Shown here in pieces: positions 5,889-5,901 of a DNA stretch of 5,901 nucleotides. The notes beneath the pieces are model-generated. The model had not been told where the DNA came from, did not search any database, and saw only the letters and a list, made by a program, of their open reading frames with translations. The stretch covers positions 1-5,901 of the forward strand of contig CAYMTN010000299.1 in the NCBI GenBank assembly GCA_964393335.1. Direction: 5' to 3'. The position numbers were made by a program, and so were the translations under genes. Origin of the DNA: CAYMTN01 sp964393335 (GTDB lineage: Bacteria; Chloroflexota; Anaerolineae; Aggregatilineales; Aggregatilineaceae). The stretch's first letter is position 1. Each line of letters starts with the position of its first letter.

Positions 5889-5896
5889 AAGGAGGT
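5889..5896 (+). promoter_or_regulatory. Consensus Shine-Dalgarno of a gene starting beyond the window
   Basis: AAGGAGGT is a perfect match to the anti-16S consensus and lies 4 bases after the stop codon of the preceding gene. The start codon should fall within roughly the next 10 bases, outside the window. It indicates a closely spaced second gene in the same operon. Confidence 0.7.
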
Positions 5897-5901
5897 ATTC
5901 G

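Overview
The window is a GC-rich bacterial chromosome segment. One 60-base line inside the B12-domain gene counts 44/60 G+C. It carries housekeeping and metabolic genes plus one clearly AT-richer gene at the right end. A member of Chloroflexota, perhaps Anaerolineae, is my best guess. The reasons are a SecA with an extra stretch of about 24 residues before its DEVD box, a stand-alone B12-binding mutase subunit beside MeaB, and a secreted protein ending in an SH3-like module. This placement is inference; there is no rRNA or other decisive marker.

Left part, minus strand: positions 1-1987 hold the first 662 codons of secA, the Sec translocase motor ATPase, cut by the window edge. Its 134-bp leader contains two extended -10 promoter candidates and a hairpin. 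Upstream of it lies a small gene (2122-2595) for an acidic, arginine-rich protein with one C-terminal membrane helix and no recognised function.

Middle part: a divergent AT-rich intergenic region (2596-2855) separates that gene from a plus-strand gene (2856-3548) for a secreted four-cysteine protein. This gene ends in a strong rho-independent terminator (3620-3655). Converging on it from the right is a minus-strand pair, a B12-binding mutase subunit (4713-5120) followed 7 bases later by meaB (3677-4705). Together these encode the cobalamin-carrying part of a methylmalonyl-CoA-type mutase and its G-protein chaperone. They act in propionyl-CoA / methylmalonyl-CoA / succinyl-CoA interconversion, but the catalytic TIM-barrel subunit is not in the window.

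Right part: a roughly 310-bp intergenic region (5121-5434) has mirrored -10-like elements and a GC hairpin. It is followed by an AT-rich plus-strand gene (5435-5884) for a small membrane-anchored, charged helical protein. A textbook Shine-Dalgarno sequence at 5889-5896 shows that another gene starts just past the window. This AT-rich unit looks like acquired accessory DNA and is the least explained part of the window. I see no CRISPR array, tRNA, rRNA, transposase or recognised defence system, and I do not claim a new system from what is visible.
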